From positions 124,001 to 188,000 of the forward strand of contig JALHMF010000002.1 of NCBI GenBank assembly GCA_022844205.1: DNA of 64,000 nt, given 5' to 3'. Numbering within the stretch: the stretch's first letter is position 1; the number at the start of each line of letters is the position of its first letter. The DNA is from Xanthobacteraceae bacterium (GTDB lineage Bacteria > Pseudomonadota > Alphaproteobacteria > Rhizobiales > Xanthobacteraceae). The position numbers and the translations under genes were made by a program. Shown piece by piece: positions 26,190 through 34,711 of the stretch. Under the pieces are notes generated by a model, which was not told the DNA's origin, searched no databases, and worked only from the letters and a program-made list of their open reading frames with translations.

Positions 26190-27410
26190 TCACCACTTCA
26201 TCGGGCACTTGTCGCCGTGCCGGTCCTTGCTGTCTTTCACGATGGTGGCAACGGTCTTCAGCACGAGTTCGCCGTCCGCGCCCTTCACCACATCCTGGAG
26301 ATAGAAGTTCTGAATCGGAATGTGATTATTATTGTATTTGAAGGGTCCGCGCACCGACGCGAAGTTGGCCTTGCGCATTTCGTCGCGCATACCGTCCTTG
26401 TTCGACAGATTCCCCTTCACGCCCTTGACCGCGCTGTCGATCAGCATGGCCGCGTCATAGGACTGAGCGCCGTAGAACGATGGCGAGGACTTGTACTTCG
26501 TCTTGAAGTCCGCGACGAACTTCTTGTTTTGGTCGAACGGCAGATCGTTCACCCAGTGCTGGGCACCCGGTACGCCAATCGCCATTTCCTTCTGCCGCGG
26601 AAGCGACAGCTCGTCGATGGTGAAGGCCGTGTAGAGTGGGATCTGGTCCTTGAGACCCGCCTGCGAGTATTGCGTGAGGAACTGAACGCCAGCGGCACCC
26701 GGATAGAACACGAATACCGCGTCCGGTTTCGCCGCGCGCGCCTTCGACAGCTCAGCCGAGAAGTCGAGCTGATCCGGCCACTTGGTCAGGTCCTGTCCGA
26801 CCACCTGACCCTTGAAGGTCGAAGCCACGCCCGCGAGCATGTCCTTGCCGGCCGCATAGTTCGGTCCGATCAGATAGGCGGTCTTCACGCCTTTCTGGTT
26901 CATGTATTCGCCGACAGCCTGCGGCGTCTGGTCGTTCTGCCAGGAAGTCGAAAAGACGTAGGGCGAACAGAGTTCGCCTGCGATCTGCGACGGGCCCGCA
27001 TTGGCGATCACCAGCATCGTCTTGGAGTCGACGATCGGCTTCAGCGAAGCGAGCAAGACGTTCGACCAGATGTAGCCGGCGATGAAGTCCACCTTGTCGG
27101 ACTCGATCAATTTCTGCGTTTTTTGCAAACCGACATCCGGCTTCTGCGCGTCGTCTTCGTAGATCACTTCGACCGGAAGACCGCCGATCTTGCGGCCGAG
27201 ATGGTCAAGCGCAAGCTCGAAAGAATTGCGCATATCGTTGCCGATCACAGCGGTCGGTCCGCTGAACGTGCTAACGAAGCCGATCTTCACGGTCTTCTGC
27301 TGGGCGGCCGTCTGCGAAGCCGAAAGTGCAAGCGCGGCAATGGCCACCATGCTTGCTCCCGCCAGAACGGGGGCATAGCGCCGGGACAACCCGGTAATTT
27401 TATTGATCAT
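26190..27410 (-). CDS. livK: ABC transporter substrate-binding protein, LivK type
   Basis: A 406-residue periplasmic binding protein of the branched-chain amino acid/amide family (peripla_BP_6). Residues 1-37 are a signal peptide (VLAGASMVAIAALALSASQTAAQ). The mature protein starts KTVKIGFVSTFSGPTAVIG. The conserved YIWSNVLLASLKPIVDSK and AYLIGPNYAAGKDM segments follow, and a disulphide pair (CSPY and KCPMKW) is possible. GGAGGAAAT precedes ATG 27410. Homologues bind aromatic acids such as benzoate or 4-hydroxybenzoate in several rhizobia-related bacteria, which fits its place beside the box genes; amino acids remain possible. The 216-bp upstream gap carries an inverted repeat GGATGGT/ACCATCC (27496-27502, 27521-27527). 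Confidence 0.93.
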   Translation of the reverse strand: MINKITGLSRRYAPVLAGASMVAIAALALSASQTAAQQKTVKIGFVSTFSGPTAVIGNDMRNSFELALDHLGRKIGGLPVEVIYEDDAQKPDVGLQKTQKLIESDKVDFIAGYIWSNVLLASLKPIVDSKTMLVIANAGPSQIAGELCSPYVFSTSWQNDQTPQAVGEYMNQKGVKTAYLIGPNYAAGKDMLAGVASTFKGQVVGQDLTKWPDQLDFSAELSKARAAKPDAVFVFYPGAAGVQFLTQYSQAGLKDQIPLYTAFTIDELSLPRQKEMAIGVPGAQHWVNDLPFDQNKKFVADFKTKYKSSPSFYGAQSYDAAMLIDSAVKGVKGNLSNKDGMRDEMRKANFASVRGPFKYNNNHIPIQNFYLQDVVKGADGELVLKTVATIVKDSKDRHGDKCPMKW

Positions 27411-27626
27411 CGATTTCCTCCCTGGCCGTCACCCTCCCGGGGTGCGCCAAATTCAACGAACCGAACTGCGCGTTCGCCGCGCTTGTGAAATTTGCGGATG
27501 GTCTTCGCTAGATAGAGAAAACCATCCTTCCGTATTCTCCAGGCAAGATGAAGCATATTACATGGAGGAAGGCGCGCAAGCGCGTTCGTCCCCGGAATAG
27601 ATGAACTATGGTTCAGGGAAGTTCGG

Positions 27627-29717
27627 CTAACGCAAAGCGTCGGAGAAACTGCCGCCGCTTTCTGCAAGTTTCGAGAGCAAGGGCGCCACTTCCGACCCCA
27701 CACCTCCTACGCGCGCAGCCGCTTCTGCTTCCTGCAGTATCTCTTTGAGACCGATGCGGTCGGCGGCATACATCGGCCCGCCTCTGGCGGCGGGAAAGCC
27801 GTATCCGTTGACGAACACGAGATCGATATCCGATGCGTGCAATGCGATGCCGGCCTGAAGCACCTTCGCGCCTTCGTTTGCCATCGCGGCAATGAGACGG
27901 CGTGAGATTTCCGCATCGGTGAATTTGCGGGGCGTAATTTTCTTCGCGGCGCGCTCGGCTTCCAGATGCTTGACGACTTCGGGATTGGGTACGGGCTGCG
28001 TGCCCTTCTCGTAAACATACCAGCCGCGGCCTGTTTTGCGCCCGAACAACCCTTGCTCGCACAGCCGGTCGGCCACTTCCACATAGCGTTCGTCGGGATG
28101 CCGGGTGGCGGCGCGGCGCTTGCGCATCGCCCAGGCAATGTCGAGACCGGCAAGGTCCGAGACGGCGAACGGCCCCATCGCAAAGCCGAATTTCTCCATC
28201 GCCCGGTCGATTTCCTCCGGCGACGCCCCATCGAGCATCAGGTATTCGGCGTGGCGGCGATAGACCGAGAAAATCCGGTTGCCGATGAAGCCGTCGCAGA
28301 CGCCCGCGACGATGGGGAGTTTTCCGATCCTGCGCGCGATCTCAAGCCCGGTTGCCAAAACATCCGGCGCGGTCTTGGCGCCGCGCACGACCTCAAGAAG
28401 CCGCATGACGTTCGCGGGCGAAAAGAAGTGCAGCCCGACGACTTCCTCGGGGCGCTTGGTCACCGCCGCGATCTGATCGACGTCGAGATAGGAGGTGTTG
28501 GTCGCGAGAATCGCGCCCGGTTTTGCCAGCGTATCGATCTTTCGAAATGCTTCCGTCTTTATGGCAATATCCTCGAACACCGCTTCAATGACGAGATCCG
28601 CCTCGCGCACGAATTCCCAGTCGTCCGTCAGCGCAACCCGAGTCAAGCGCTCGTCCGCCGCTTGCTGCGTGAGCCGCCCCTGCTCGACTTGCCGTTGGTA
28701 GATGGCGCGAATGCGATCCATTCCCGCACCCGCTGCAATCTTGTCGCGTTCGATCACGGTCACTTCATATCGCGCATCCGCGAAGCTTGCCGCGATGCCG
28801 GCGCCCATTGTCCCGGCGCCGAGAATGACGATGCGCTTAATCTCGCGCGGCTTCGCATCGGCGATGCCCGGCACTTTTCGCGATTCCCTTTCGGCGAAAA
28901 ACAGATGCCGCAAGGCTTTGGCTTCGTCGCTCTCGCGCAGCATCAGGAATGCTTCGCGCTCGTTCTGCACGGCCTGATCGAACGGCACATGCTCGCTTTG
29001 GCGGATGGTTTCGATGGCAACTTCGATGTTTTTCGATCCGCGCGATTTCTTGGTAGCGGCGGCGGCGGCAGCCGAAATTTCGTCCGCCGTCGAACACACC
29101 AGTGGCGATTTTGACAGGCGGCGTTTTGGCAGACGGGTTGCAATCAGTTTTGCTTCCGCCAGCAAGTCACCGTAAACAATCGCGTCGATCATGCCGAGTG
29201 AGAGCGCCTCGTTTGCTTTCAGTCTTTTACCTTCTGTGATGAGTTCAATTGCTTTCGCGACTCCGACAAGTCGCGGAAGCCGCTGTGTGCCGCCGGCACC
29301 CGGAATGATGCCGAGTTTCGTTTCCGGCAAACCGACGACGGCGTTCGCTGCCGCCAGCCGATAATCGCACGCAAGCGCGAATTCGTAACCGCCGCCGAGC
29401 GTTGAACCTTTCAGAGCCGCCACAATTGGTTTCCCGCACTTCTCCATTTCCAGAATGACGTCCGGCAAGGATGGTGGAATCGGCGGCAATGACATTTCCT
29501 TCAGATCAGCACCCGCGATGAAATCGCTGCCCGCGCCGGTGATAACAATTGCCTTAACTGCGGAGTCCGAAGCCAGTTCGCAAAACGCCGCGAGCAGGCC
29601 ATCGCGAACCGGTGTGGAAAGTGCGTTGACCGGTGGATTGTCGATCGTCACGACCGCGATCTGCCCGTCGCGCACAATTTTTACAGGCGGCGCAGGTGGG
29701 GTTTTCATGACGGGCAT
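27627..29717 (-). CDS. fadB: Bifunctional enoyl-CoA hydratase/3-hydroxyacyl-CoA dehydrogenase
   Basis: A 696-residue FadB/FadJ-like protein. The N-terminal crotonase domain (about 10-190) has GSDFIAGADLKEMS, LKGSTLGGGYEFALACDYRL and LPETKLGIIPGAGGTQRLP with the catalytic Glu. The dehydrogenase begins near residue 300 with VILGAGTMGAGIAASFADA; LHFFSPANVMRLLEVV, GFIGNRIFSVYRRHAEYLM and the FGRKTGRGWYVYEKG segment complete it. The likely role here is beta-oxidation of 3,4-dehydroadipyl-CoA through 3-hydroxyadipyl-CoA. It is transcribed in the same direction as livK but 216 bp upstream of it. ATG 29717 and ATG 29708 are both possible starts. Confidence 0.92.
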   Translation of the reverse strand: MPVMKTPPAPPVKIVRDGQIAVVTIDNPPVNALSTPVRDGLLAAFCELASDSAVKAIVITGAGSDFIAGADLKEMSLPPIPPSLPDVILEMEKCGKPIVAALKGSTLGGGYEFALACDYRLAAANAVVGLPETKLGIIPGAGGTQRLPRLVGVAKAIELITEGKRLKANEALSLGMIDAIVYGDLLAEAKLIATRLPKRRLSKSPLVCSTADEISAAAAAATKKSRGSKNIEVAIETIRQSEHVPFDQAVQNEREAFLMLRESDEAKALRHLFFAERESRKVPGIADAKPREIKRIVILGAGTMGAGIAASFADARYEVTVIERDKIAAGAGMDRIRAIYQRQVEQGRLTQQAADERLTRVALTDDWEFVREADLVIEAVFEDIAIKTEAFRKIDTLAKPGAILATNTSYLDVDQIAAVTKRPEEVVGLHFFSPANVMRLLEVVRGAKTAPDVLATGLEIARRIGKLPIVAGVCDGFIGNRIFSVYRRHAEYLMLDGASPEEIDRAMEKFGFAMGPFAVSDLAGLDIAWAMRKRRAATRHPDERYVEVADRLCEQGLFGRKTGRGWYVYEKGTQPVPNPEVVKHLEAERAAKKITPRKFTDAEISRRLIAAMANEGAKVLQAGIALHASDIDLVFVNGYGFPAARGGPMYAADRIGLKEILQEAEAAARVGGVGSEVAPLLSKLAESGGSFSDALR

Positions 29718-29757
29718 TCGTTGAGCGCCGATATAAGGACCTGCGCTTGGGCCGGCT

Positions 29758-30474
29758 TTACTGGCCGTAACAAAAGTTGTTGTTCGCGCAACGGGACTGG
29801 CCCAGCGAATTGATCAGCGTGGAAAGGTCGAGCGTTCCGTTGAACACATATTGCATCGACCGCTCGTTGAAGAAATCCATCTTGTAAGGACCCTGCAATC
29901 CGGTTGAGGTCGAATAGGTGATCGCGTCGCCGGCATTCAGCGTGAACGTCTTGCCGCCGAAATTGATCACGATTGAGCCTTGCGGCACGAAGAACACGGC
30001 CCAGTACACGCCCGGCGAAAGCTGCTTCACGATCCAGTGGATCACGGTGCCACGAACGCCGATGGTGGCGACCGGCGTGCGGATTTCATACGCGGTCGAT
30101 TTTTGCGCGCCACTCACAAAACGGAATGCTCCGACGCCCGCATTGACCACGACCTTTCCGTTTCCGCGATTGGGGTCGTACACGAAACGGTCCAGCACCA
30201 CTTCGGACTGCGCGCCGACACTGAGCGTCGTCTGGTCGAGGAAGAGAAACTGCGCGGTACTGGCCGCACCGGTTCGAATACGTTCGTTAGCGGACACATC
30301 GCTGCCATTCGAGAGCGCGCGCTGCGCGCCGCCCTGAACGCCTGCGACTTCGTTGCGGACGGCGGAAGCCACGCCGATTTTCTGGGCGGATGCTTCCCCC
30401 GCGAAGGCAGCGAGCGAGGCGGCCACGAATGCGGCTGCAAACATACCTGCGAGAATTCTGGAGACTGTGTTCAT
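29758..30474 (-). CDS. Secreted FecR-domain protein
   Basis: A 238-residue exported protein. Residues 1-31 form a signal peptide (ILAGMFAAAFVAASLAAFAG, cut near ASA-QKIG). The mature part carries a FecR domain: IRTGAASTAQFLFLDQTTLS, the LDRFVYDPNRGNGKVVVNAG repeat and YEIRTPVATIGVRGTVIHW (the most conserved FecR block). The C-terminal tail holds two cysteines (RCANNNFC) that may form a disulphide. Unlike FecR of iron signalling there is no anti-sigma or membrane domain, and no sigma factor or TonB receptor is near. It is divergent from the TPR/beta-barrel gene over 141 bp and belongs with the CHASE2 cyclase cluster (inference). Confidence 0.85.
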   Translation of the reverse strand: MNTVSRILAGMFAAAFVAASLAAFAGEASAQKIGVASAVRNEVAGVQGGAQRALSNGSDVSANERIRTGAASTAQFLFLDQTTLSVGAQSEVVLDRFVYDPNRGNGKVVVNAGVGAFRFVSGAQKSTAYEIRTPVATIGVRGTVIHWIVKQLSPGVYWAVFFVPQGSIVINFGGKTFTLNAGDAITYSTSTGLQGPYKMDFFNERSMQYVFNGTLDLSTLINSLGQSRCANNNFCYGQ

Positions 30475-30615
30475 GGCGCAACGATCCTATGCTTTTGCCG
30501 GTCCAATTTGAAGAGTGTCCGGTACCGCCCGGTCCCTTCGCGGCTGGCGCGCAAATCACCCCTATGCTTTATTTCGGCGAATCTCAATTGGCCGCGTTTT
30601 CGGGGTTTTTGGGCC

Positions 30616-31776
30616 GTGAAGTCTGCTGCAAAATTCTGTTTTTTTGTGATCGTCCTGCTGGTGGCAACCGTCACCCTTGCATCGGCGGACGAGCTTGCGC
30701 GCCTGAACGCGGGAATCATGCGCGACCCGAACAATGTTGAATTGAACCTGCGTTACGCCCAGGCCTCCGAGGATGCCGGACAGCCGGAAAAGGCGCTGGC
30801 CGCCTATGAGCGCGTGCTCGATCTCGATCCCGCCAACCTGCCGGCCCGCCTCGGGATCATCCGCGCAACCAAGGGTGTGCTGCCGAACATCACGCAGGTT
30901 TTTCTTGAATACGGCGCCGCCTGGGAATCCAACCCTCGCCGGGTGAACGGCGGCAGCGGCAGCGATTTCCTTCTGTTGGGCCGCGCGATGATCAAGGACG
31001 ACCGCACGCTTGGAACGACGCGCTGGCGCACGATCGGCAATCTTGCCGGACAGGTTTACTTCGACAACGGCGACCTCAGCTATGGCTATGCCGGAGGCGA
31101 GACCGGCCCGCTGATTTTCCTGAGTGACAAATTATTCGTGCACGCGGCCGTCGGCGCCGCGGGCGCCTACTTCGATCATCGCGCGCTGTACGGCGAAGCA
31201 TCCGCGAGCCTCACCTTCGAGAATGTTCCGACCGGGGCCTACAGCAACAGCCTGCGGCTGCGCGGCGGCTATCGCCAATACGACAGCCACTTCCCGGTTA
31301 CTGAAGGGCCGTTCGCGGAAGCGATCTGGAAGTTCTCCGCCATCGGCCTGTTCGGCGACGACGCATTCCTGTTCGCGCCGTTCTATCGCTGGAGCGACAT
31401 TCCGGGCACTGCGTTCTCGATCATCAACGCAGAACCGTTGCAACCGGGCCGCTTCAATGAAGTCGGCCTGCGCACGGAATATTACCGCAAGGTCTTGCCG
31501 GCCGCGAGCCTCGGCGGCACCTTGACGATTGCCCATCGCGATTACAGCAAGGCCTTCGACCCGTTGGCGGGGGTGGACTCGAAGCGCGAGGAATTGCTGA
31601 TCGTTCCGGGTGCTGCGCTGATCTTGCATCAGTTCCTGAACAGCCGCACCGACCTTCGCTTCGACTATCGCTTCGAACACCGTGACCTGAAGATCAAGAC
31701 CGATCCTCCGGGTCCGGTTGCCTCGGAGGATTTCAGGAACCACGTCGTCACGATGACGTTCCAGACGCGCTACTAA
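30616..31776 (+). CDS. TPR plus outer-membrane beta-barrel protein
   Basis: A 386-residue protein. I place the start at GTG 30616, where a signal peptide follows (FCFFVIVLLVATVTLASA, cut before DELAR). Residues about 25-95 hold at least two TPR-like helices pairs (NVELNLRYAQASEDAGQPEK, then ALAAYERVLDLDPANLPARL). From about 110 on the sequence is strongly alternating and aromatic (QVYFDNGDLSYGYAGG, SLRLRGGYRQYDSHF, LRFDYRFEHRDLKIK) and ends in VTMTFQTRY, a C-terminal aromatic typical of barrels inserted by BamA. The layout recalls Slam-like secretion proteins (DUF560) but I see no decisive motif. Function unknown; the divergent FecR gene suggests a surface partnership. Confidence 0.75.
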   Translation: MKSAAKFCFFVIVLLVATVTLASADELARLNAGIMRDPNNVELNLRYAQASEDAGQPEKALAAYERVLDLDPANLPARLGIIRATKGVLPNITQVFLEYGAAWESNPRRVNGGSGSDFLLLGRAMIKDDRTLGTTRWRTIGNLAGQVYFDNGDLSYGYAGGETGPLIFLSDKLFVHAAVGAAGAYFDHRALYGEASASLTFENVPTGAYSNSLRLRGGYRQYDSHFPVTEGPFAEAIWKFSAIGLFGDDAFLFAPFYRWSDIPGTAFSIINAEPLQPGRFNEVGLRTEYYRKVLPAASLGGTLTIAHRDYSKAFDPLAGVDSKREELLIVPGAALILHQFLNSRTDLRFDYRFEHRDLKIKTDPPGPVASEDFRNHVVTMTFQTRY

Positions 31777-31808
31777 AAAACGCGGGCTTCTTTCAAAATC
31801 CGTTCTGA

Positions 31809-32201
31809 TCAGAGCCCCGCAGCAAACGCAAGCGCGGCTGCCATCGCCAGATAGCTCAACTGGTGAAGTCCCTGGTCGGCGCCAAACGTCCACCAGTATT
31901 CAGCCTGTGGAAATTTCAGGCGTTTGCGCTTGACGGTCTGCTCTTTCAACCAGTCGATGTGATAGTGCGCGAGAAATTCGCCCAGCATGATCGCAGTGGC
32001 GGCCAGCCAGCCCGGCTGAATAACATAGAAGATCGGCGTCGATGTAAGCGTATGCAGGCCGGCGTGAATGATGCCGCCGGGATGCCCGTACTTGCCCTTG
32101 TTCATAAACTGATAGGGCGTTTGCAAAACGAAATCGCACAAAAAATGCTTGAGCTGGAGGATCAGCAGCACCGCCAGCAGCAATTTGACATCTTGGCTCA
32201 C
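31809..32201 (-). CDS. DUF3307-like small membrane protein
   Basis: A 130-residue protein. I choose GTG 32201, preceded by AGGAGAAGG at about 10 nt; a longer frame from 32267 has a non-hydrophobic and atypical start. Conserved-looking blocks are LKHFLCDFVLQTPYQFMNKG, then GIIHAGLHT and AHYHIDWLKEQ, and the C-terminal YWWTFGADQGLHQLSYLAMA. This spacing of histidines and acidic residues in membrane helices matches what I recall of DUF3307. Three or four membrane segments are visible. It is 66 bp downstream of the cyclase on the same strand, so it may be cotranscribed with it. Function unknown. Confidence 0.75.
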   Translation of the reverse strand: MSQDVKLLLAVLLILQLKHFLCDFVLQTPYQFMNKGKYGHPGGIIHAGLHTLTSTPIFYVIQPGWLAATAIMLGEFLAHYHIDWLKEQTVKRKRLKFPQAEYWWTFGADQGLHQLSYLAMAAALAFAAGL

Positions 32202-32267
32202 AGAACGTCCTTCTCCTCCGCAAATCGCTCCGGATGGCAGTTCACATTTCCAAAGTGAAGCTGGCAA

Positions 32268-34484
32268 CTACTTTTCATGGGCTGTGTATACGCCGTCCCA
32301 GTTTTCGGGAGGCGGGTCAGCCTTGAAGGCCGCAATCCGCGACAGGAACAGCGAATAATAATGCTCCATTCGCGCGATCCCGAGGCTGCGGCATTCTGCA
32401 ATCGCGGCCTCGGCCTTGGCCCATTGCTGCGCCCGGAAATGTTCCAGGAATTCATTATGCGTATGCCGCAGATGCGCGGCTTTGCTCTCATCGGCGTCGA
32501 GCAAATTGCTGAAAGTGTAAATCGGTGACGGACGGCCGCGGCCCTTCACCCGTACGAAATCGAGTTCGAGCGCTGCAAAACCCCGCATCTCGTTGACCGT
32601 TCGTTCGCCGACGATTGCGGTCAGTCCATAGGCTTTGGACAATCCTTCGAAGCGGGAGGCTACGTTCACCTCGTCACCGATCGCCGAATAGTCGAAGCGC
32701 TGCAGGGAGCCGAGATTGCCGACACAGCAGCGGCCGGTATTGATGCCGATGCCGATGCTCACGCGCGGAAACGGCCGACCCGCCGCATCGGCTTCCTTCT
32801 GCCAGTAATCGTTGAGAGCGGCCATGCGCGCGGCCATATCGATCGCCGAGCGGCAGGCTTGTGTCGCATGTTCTGGCTCGTCGAGTGGCGCGTTCCAGAA
32901 CGCCATAATCGCATCACCCATGTATTTATCGATGGTACCGCGATGGGAAAGGATGATGTCCGTGAGCGGTGTGAGCAGTTCGTTGATGAACCTGGTCAGA
33001 TCGTGCGCGGACAGGCCTTCCGAGATCGTCGTGAAGTTGCGCACATCGCAGAACAAAAGCGTCAGTTCCCGCTCCTCGCCGCCAAGCTCGAGCTTTTCCG
33101 GATTGGCGAGCAGTTCGTTCACCACCGCCGGCGCGACATACCGGCTGAACGCGCCGCGGATTTCGCCGCGCTGAACCTCCACCCGCCGGTACACATAGAA
33201 AGTTGCGGCGGCGACAAGAAATAAAAGTGCCAGTGCGGGAAAAACAGGATCGAGCAGCAGGCCGAAGCGGCTGTAAGCGATCCAGCCGCCAAGCAGCAGA
33301 ATCGAAATCGCCGAGAGTCCAATCAGTGCCGCCGTATGCGCGGACACCCGGTAAAGTGCCAGTCCGAGCAGCAAACCGAACAGCACGATCACGAATTGCT
33401 CGATGGTGTAGGCGTAATCGGGCCGTGTCAGGAATTCGCCTGACAGCACATGTTCGATCGACTGCGCGATGATCTCGACGCCGGCGATCGATGAATCGAG
33501 TGGCGTGGCCCGAAGGTCGAGCAGGCCCGGCGCGCTGGTGCCGACCAGCATGATGCGCCCCTCGATCTCATCCCTTGGAATTTCACCGGCCAGCAGTTTC
33601 CAGACCGGAATATAAGAATCCGGTTTGCTCGGCCGGAATTTGAGCCAGATGCCGCCGTCCGGGTCCGTGGGAATTTCCAGCGAGCCAACGCGAATGTGAT
33701 TCAGACCGGTCGTTTGTCCGAAGGCGGTCTCCCCGCTCGCATTCGATGCCTTCAGCAGAAACGAAGAGGCGCCCTGCGCGACACGCAGCGCCTCGGCGAA
33801 CAAGGCCGGCACGAACTGATCGCCGACCCGGTACACAAGCCCGACGCGGCGCAGGACCTGGTCGCGGTCGGGCCGCCAGTTAATTGAACCGATGCCGGTT
33901 GCGGCATCCTCGAACAATTTGAGGTTGCCGGCTCCGGTGGTAAACGGCGGAATGAACGGACGCGGATCGTCGCCCGCAAACGAGAAGCCCGCCTTCATCT
34001 TCGTGCCGAAACTTCCCTCGCCGCCCGCAAGCGCGATCGCAAGAATGCTGGGCACCTGTTTCAACGCGGCCGCGAACACTTCATCGTTTGTCTGCTGGCC
34101 GGCGATGATCGGCTGAATCCTTGCCGCCTGATCCTGCGGCAGGCGTCTCATTACTTCTTCAAGCGATGTGCGGTCCGGCTCCGAGAACTGAACGTCGAAG
34201 GCTACGGCGGCGGCACCCTGCTCGCGCAGTCTGTCCACAAGATCGCGCATGACGGTGCGCGGCCACGGCCATTGGCCAAGCATGGCGAGCGAGCGTTCGT
34301 CGATATCGACGATCCGCACGGGCACCGACGGATCGTATTCGCGGGGCGCCAGGCGTTGATAGGTATCGAAGCCGATCAGCCGCAGCCCCTGGATGGCAAA
34401 GGGATCGGCATGGCGGATCAAGAGCGCTCCCGCGATCACCGTCCCCACCAGCAGCGCGTAAAATCCGGTCGCGCGAACAACCAT
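32268..34484 (-). CDS. CHASE2-domain class III adenylate/guanylate cyclase
   Basis: A 738-residue membrane sensor cyclase. A first helix (residues 7-23) is followed by a large extracytoplasmic CHASE2 domain (about 25-335; DTYQRLAPREYDPSVPVRIV, ERSLAMLGQWPWPR) and three membrane helices (about 350-440). The cytoplasmic class III cyclase domain keeps every catalytic element: metal Asp in LLFCDVRNFT, Lys and second metal Asp in IDKYMGDAIMAFW, and the base- and transition-state residues in DYSAIGDEVNVASRFE. The Asp at the base-recognition position favours ATP, so cAMP is the likely product. ATG 34484. It is divergent from the antiporter with a cyclic-nucleotide-binding domain, 227 bp away. Confidence 0.92.
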   Translation of the reverse strand: MVVRATGFYALLVGTVIAGALLIRHADPFAIQGLRLIGFDTYQRLAPREYDPSVPVRIVDIDERSLAMLGQWPWPRTVMRDLVDRLREQGAAAVAFDVQFSEPDRTSLEEVMRRLPQDQAARIQPIIAGQQTNDEVFAAALKQVPSILAIALAGGEGSFGTKMKAGFSFAGDDPRPFIPPFTTGAGNLKLFEDAATGIGSINWRPDRDQVLRRVGLVYRVGDQFVPALFAEALRVAQGASSFLLKASNASGETAFGQTTGLNHIRVGSLEIPTDPDGGIWLKFRPSKPDSYIPVWKLLAGEIPRDEIEGRIMLVGTSAPGLLDLRATPLDSSIAGVEIIAQSIEHVLSGEFLTRPDYAYTIEQFVIVLFGLLLGLALYRVSAHTAALIGLSAISILLLGGWIAYSRFGLLLDPVFPALALLFLVAAATFYVYRRVEVQRGEIRGAFSRYVAPAVVNELLANPEKLELGGEERELTLLFCDVRNFTTISEGLSAHDLTRFINELLTPLTDIILSHRGTIDKYMGDAIMAFWNAPLDEPEHATQACRSAIDMAARMAALNDYWQKEADAAGRPFPRVSIGIGINTGRCCVGNLGSLQRFDYSAIGDEVNVASRFEGLSKAYGLTAIVGERTVNEMRGFAALELDFVRVKGRGRPSPIYTFSNLLDADESKAAHLRHTHNEFLEHFRAQQWAKAEAAIAECRSLGIARMEHYYSLFLSRIAAFKADPPPENWDGVYTAHEK

Positions 34485-34711
34485 ATCCCGGTCCCCGTTC
34501 CGTGAAGGACGTTACACACCCGGCAGAATGAAGCGAAGTCCCGGCGCCGGCCGGAGGATACCGCAAGTGTAGACGTTAATGGGCATTTCAATGCGCCATG
34601 GCGGAACAATCGCCTTGCGATTGGCGCGCGCACTTCATAACAATGGAGCCGGGTTGTGCGGTCGAACGGCGCCGGTCATCTGCCGCGCCAGGCAAAGCAA
34701 ACGCGGGGAAT

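Noticed and set aside
29758-30474. Iron-siderophore signalling role for the FecR-domain protein
   Set aside because: There is no ECF sigma factor or TonB receptor nearby and no N-terminal anti-sigma segment; the protein has a signal peptide instead.
34485-34711. A CRP/cAMP-receptor binding site between the cyclase and antiporter genes
   Set aside because: No TGTGA-N6-TCACA-like palindrome could be found in the 227 bp.
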